The position numbers and the translations under genes are program-made. The notes below the pieces were generated by a model. The model made no database searches. It saw only the letters and a program-made list of their open reading frames with translations, and was not told where the DNA came from. A DNA stretch of 6,615 nucleotides. It comes from Gemmatimonadota bacterium (GTDB lineage Bacteria; Latescibacterota; UBA2968; UBA8231). Positions 5,493 through 6,615 of the stretch are shown piece by piece. Where the stretch lies: contig VXZF01000727.1 in NCBI GenBank assembly GCA_009845645.1, forward strand, positions 1 to 6,615. The letters are read 5' to 3'. Every line of letters starts with the position of its first letter. Position 1 is the first letter of the stretch.

Positions 5493-6536
5493 ATGAGAAC
5501 GTTCAAGCTGTGGGCGGGCGGGGATGCGCACGTGGGTACGGATCTGGCGCGTGCCAATCGCCGTAGTCTTGCGGATGCGATCCTGCAGGCCGAACAGGGT
5601 GGTGCCGAAAGTGGTCCTCCGTTCGAGTGGGATATTATGCTGGACATCGGGGACCTGTCCGGGTCGCAGACGCCGCCGGATGACGAGGAAGGGGAAGAGG
5701 TGGTGCGGCAGTACAGCTCGTCGACTATACATCCCCGGGAAGATTTCTACAACATTGTGGGCAACCACGACGCCAGCGGTCCCGACGAGCCGTGCCAGTG
5801 GTGGTTTCGGAAGTGGGTGGATCCCACCGGAGAGAACTCCGAGTATTCCGGCGTTCACGCCGACCGGCGGCCCTATCCGATCGAGGGCACCTGGGAGCGG
5901 TATTCGTTTCAGGTGGGGAATGTCCTGTTCCTAGCGATGGGTGACCGCAATGACGGCGGCCCCCCTGTTGGGCGCGGCGAAAAAGGCGGATACCCCGCAG
6001 GCGCAGTGACGCGGGAGACGTTCGAGTGGTGGAAAGAGAAGGTCGCAGAAAACCAGGACAAGATCATTGTAACGGCCCACCACCATATGTTGAAGGACAC
6101 GACCGTGGCGTCCGGCCCTTGGGAGGGAGTTGACGGAGGCTACCATGGCCGCTTTGAAGACGGGGCACCCATCGGGGCATCGTATCTCTATTTCGTAGGG
6201 GAAGAACCAGATGCGGGGTCATTCGAGTCTTATTTGGCAGCGAATCCGGGCGTGGTTGATCTCTGGCTGGGGGGGCATACCCATACGAATCCGGACGATA
6301 CATGCGGCGGGCGATCCCATGTGGAGCGGAAGTGGGGGGTGACCTTCGTCAATGTGGCGGCCATTTCGAAATATCACGGCCACAGGAATATCTCGATGAG
6401 CCGGTTGTTGACGTTTTCCGAAGGGGCGGCGGAGGTCAACATCAAGTGCTATCTTCACATGAGCGACTATGAACCTCAGGGGTGGTACGACAGGGCGGAA
6501 AGGACGGCATCGCTGCGGATGCCGTTCTCATATTGA
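5493..6536 (+). CDS. Calcineurin-like metallophosphoesterase, cytoplasmic
   Basis: 347 residues, complete, with all five hallmark motifs of the dinuclear-metal calcineurin-like phosphoesterase fold: GDAH (10-13; D11, H13), DIGDLSG (51-57; D54, bridging Asp), GNHD (90-93; N91, H92), VTAHHHM (193-199) and GGHTHT (260-265; H262, H264). The motifs start at residue 10, there is no signal peptide or membrane segment, and so the protein probably acts in the cytoplasm. Members hydrolyse phosphomono- or diesters; the specific substrate is not evident. The insert between GNHD and AHHH is rich in Trp, Gly and charged residues, and after GHTHT a tail of about 80 residues (FVNVAAISKYHGH, then a beta-rich end) probably completes the second sheet. 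It follows the citrate synthase by 88 nt on the same strand with its own strong RBS. No functional link to citrate synthesis is obvious. Confidence 0.88.
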   Translation: MRTFKLWAGGDAHVGTDLARANRRSLADAILQAEQGGAESGPPFEWDIMLDIGDLSGSQTPPDDEEGEEVVRQYSSSTIHPREDFYNIVGNHDASGPDEPCQWWFRKWVDPTGENSEYSGVHADRRPYPIEGTWERYSFQVGNVLFLAMGDRNDGGPPVGRGEKGGYPAGAVTRETFEWWKEKVAENQDKIIVTAHHHMLKDTTVASGPWEGVDGGYHGRFEDGAPIGASYLYFVGEEPDAGSFESYLAANPGVVDLWLGGHTHTNPDDTCGGRSHVERKWGVTFVNVAAISKYHGHRNISMSRLLTFSEGAAEVNIKCYLHMSDYEPQGWYDRAERTASLRMPFSY

Positions 6537-6615
6537 GCGGCATGTAGCCCATTGGGCGCTGCATCAGAACAGAATATCAGCAAACGTCAGTAGCCAAGCC
6601 TCGAAGTCAATACCT
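6537..6615. other. Non-coding end of window
   Basis: These 79 nt after the metallophosphoesterase stop hold no open frame with a recognisable start. A short GCCC-ATT-GGGC hairpin (6547-6557) is present but has only four base pairs and no T-run, so I do not call it a terminator. Confidence 0.5.

Noticed and set aside
6542..6564. Terminator hairpin after the metallophosphoesterase (GCCC-ATT-GGGC core)
   Set aside because: The stem has four base pairs, the outer pairs are interrupted, and no T-tract follows.

Overview
This is a compact, moderately GC-rich bacterial window with intact genes, little non-coding DNA and standard Shine-Dalgarno and sigma70-type signals. It shows no rRNA, tRNA, CRISPR array, insertion sequence or phage structural gene. 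The gene mix (an RsmJ/YpiP-like methyltransferase end, a sugar phosphate isomerase/epimerase, an orphan family-5 solute-binding lipoprotein, two citrate synthase paralogs and a cytoplasmic metallophosphoesterase) fits a free-living or host-associated heterotroph. The style of the solute-binding and metallophosphoesterase proteins reminds me of uncultured lineages such as Latescibacterota or Poribacteria. That is only an impression and I cannot assign a phylum from this sequence.

Left block (1-2942, all plus strand). The C-terminal part of a class I SAM-dependent methyltransferase ends at 405. After 34 nt a TIM-barrel sugar phosphate isomerase/epimerase begins at a GTG (440-1201). Thirteen nt later comes a peptide-type ABC solute-binding lipoprotein (1215-2942). 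The last two look like a transcriptional unit for uptake and conversion of a small, possibly sugar-like compound, but no permease or ATPase follows. The next gene is convergent, with stop codons only 32 nt apart.

Central block (2975-5404), the most interesting part. Two citrate synthase family genes are transcribed divergently from an 81-bp AT-rich region. The minus-strand gene encodes a citrate synthase fold fused to an N-terminal MerR/excisionase-like winged helix-turn-helix. The plus-strand gene encodes a plain citrate/2-methylcitrate synthase. Between them lie two near-consensus sigma70 promoters superimposed on opposite strands (TTGACA-N16-TATAAT for the plus gene, TTGACG-N17-TATATT for the minus gene). 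Two perfect inverted repeats and four ATTGA half-sites overlap or abut these promoters. The simplest reading is a metabolic switch in which the DNA-binding citrate synthase, perhaps sensing oxaloacetate, acetyl-CoA or propionyl-CoA, controls itself and its enzymatic partner. The plain enzyme has Glu where the catalytic Asp normally sits.

Right block (5405-6615). An 88-nt gap with a good ribosome binding site leads to a complete calcineurin-like metallophosphoesterase (5493-6536) without a signal peptide. The last 79 nt hold no recognisable gene.
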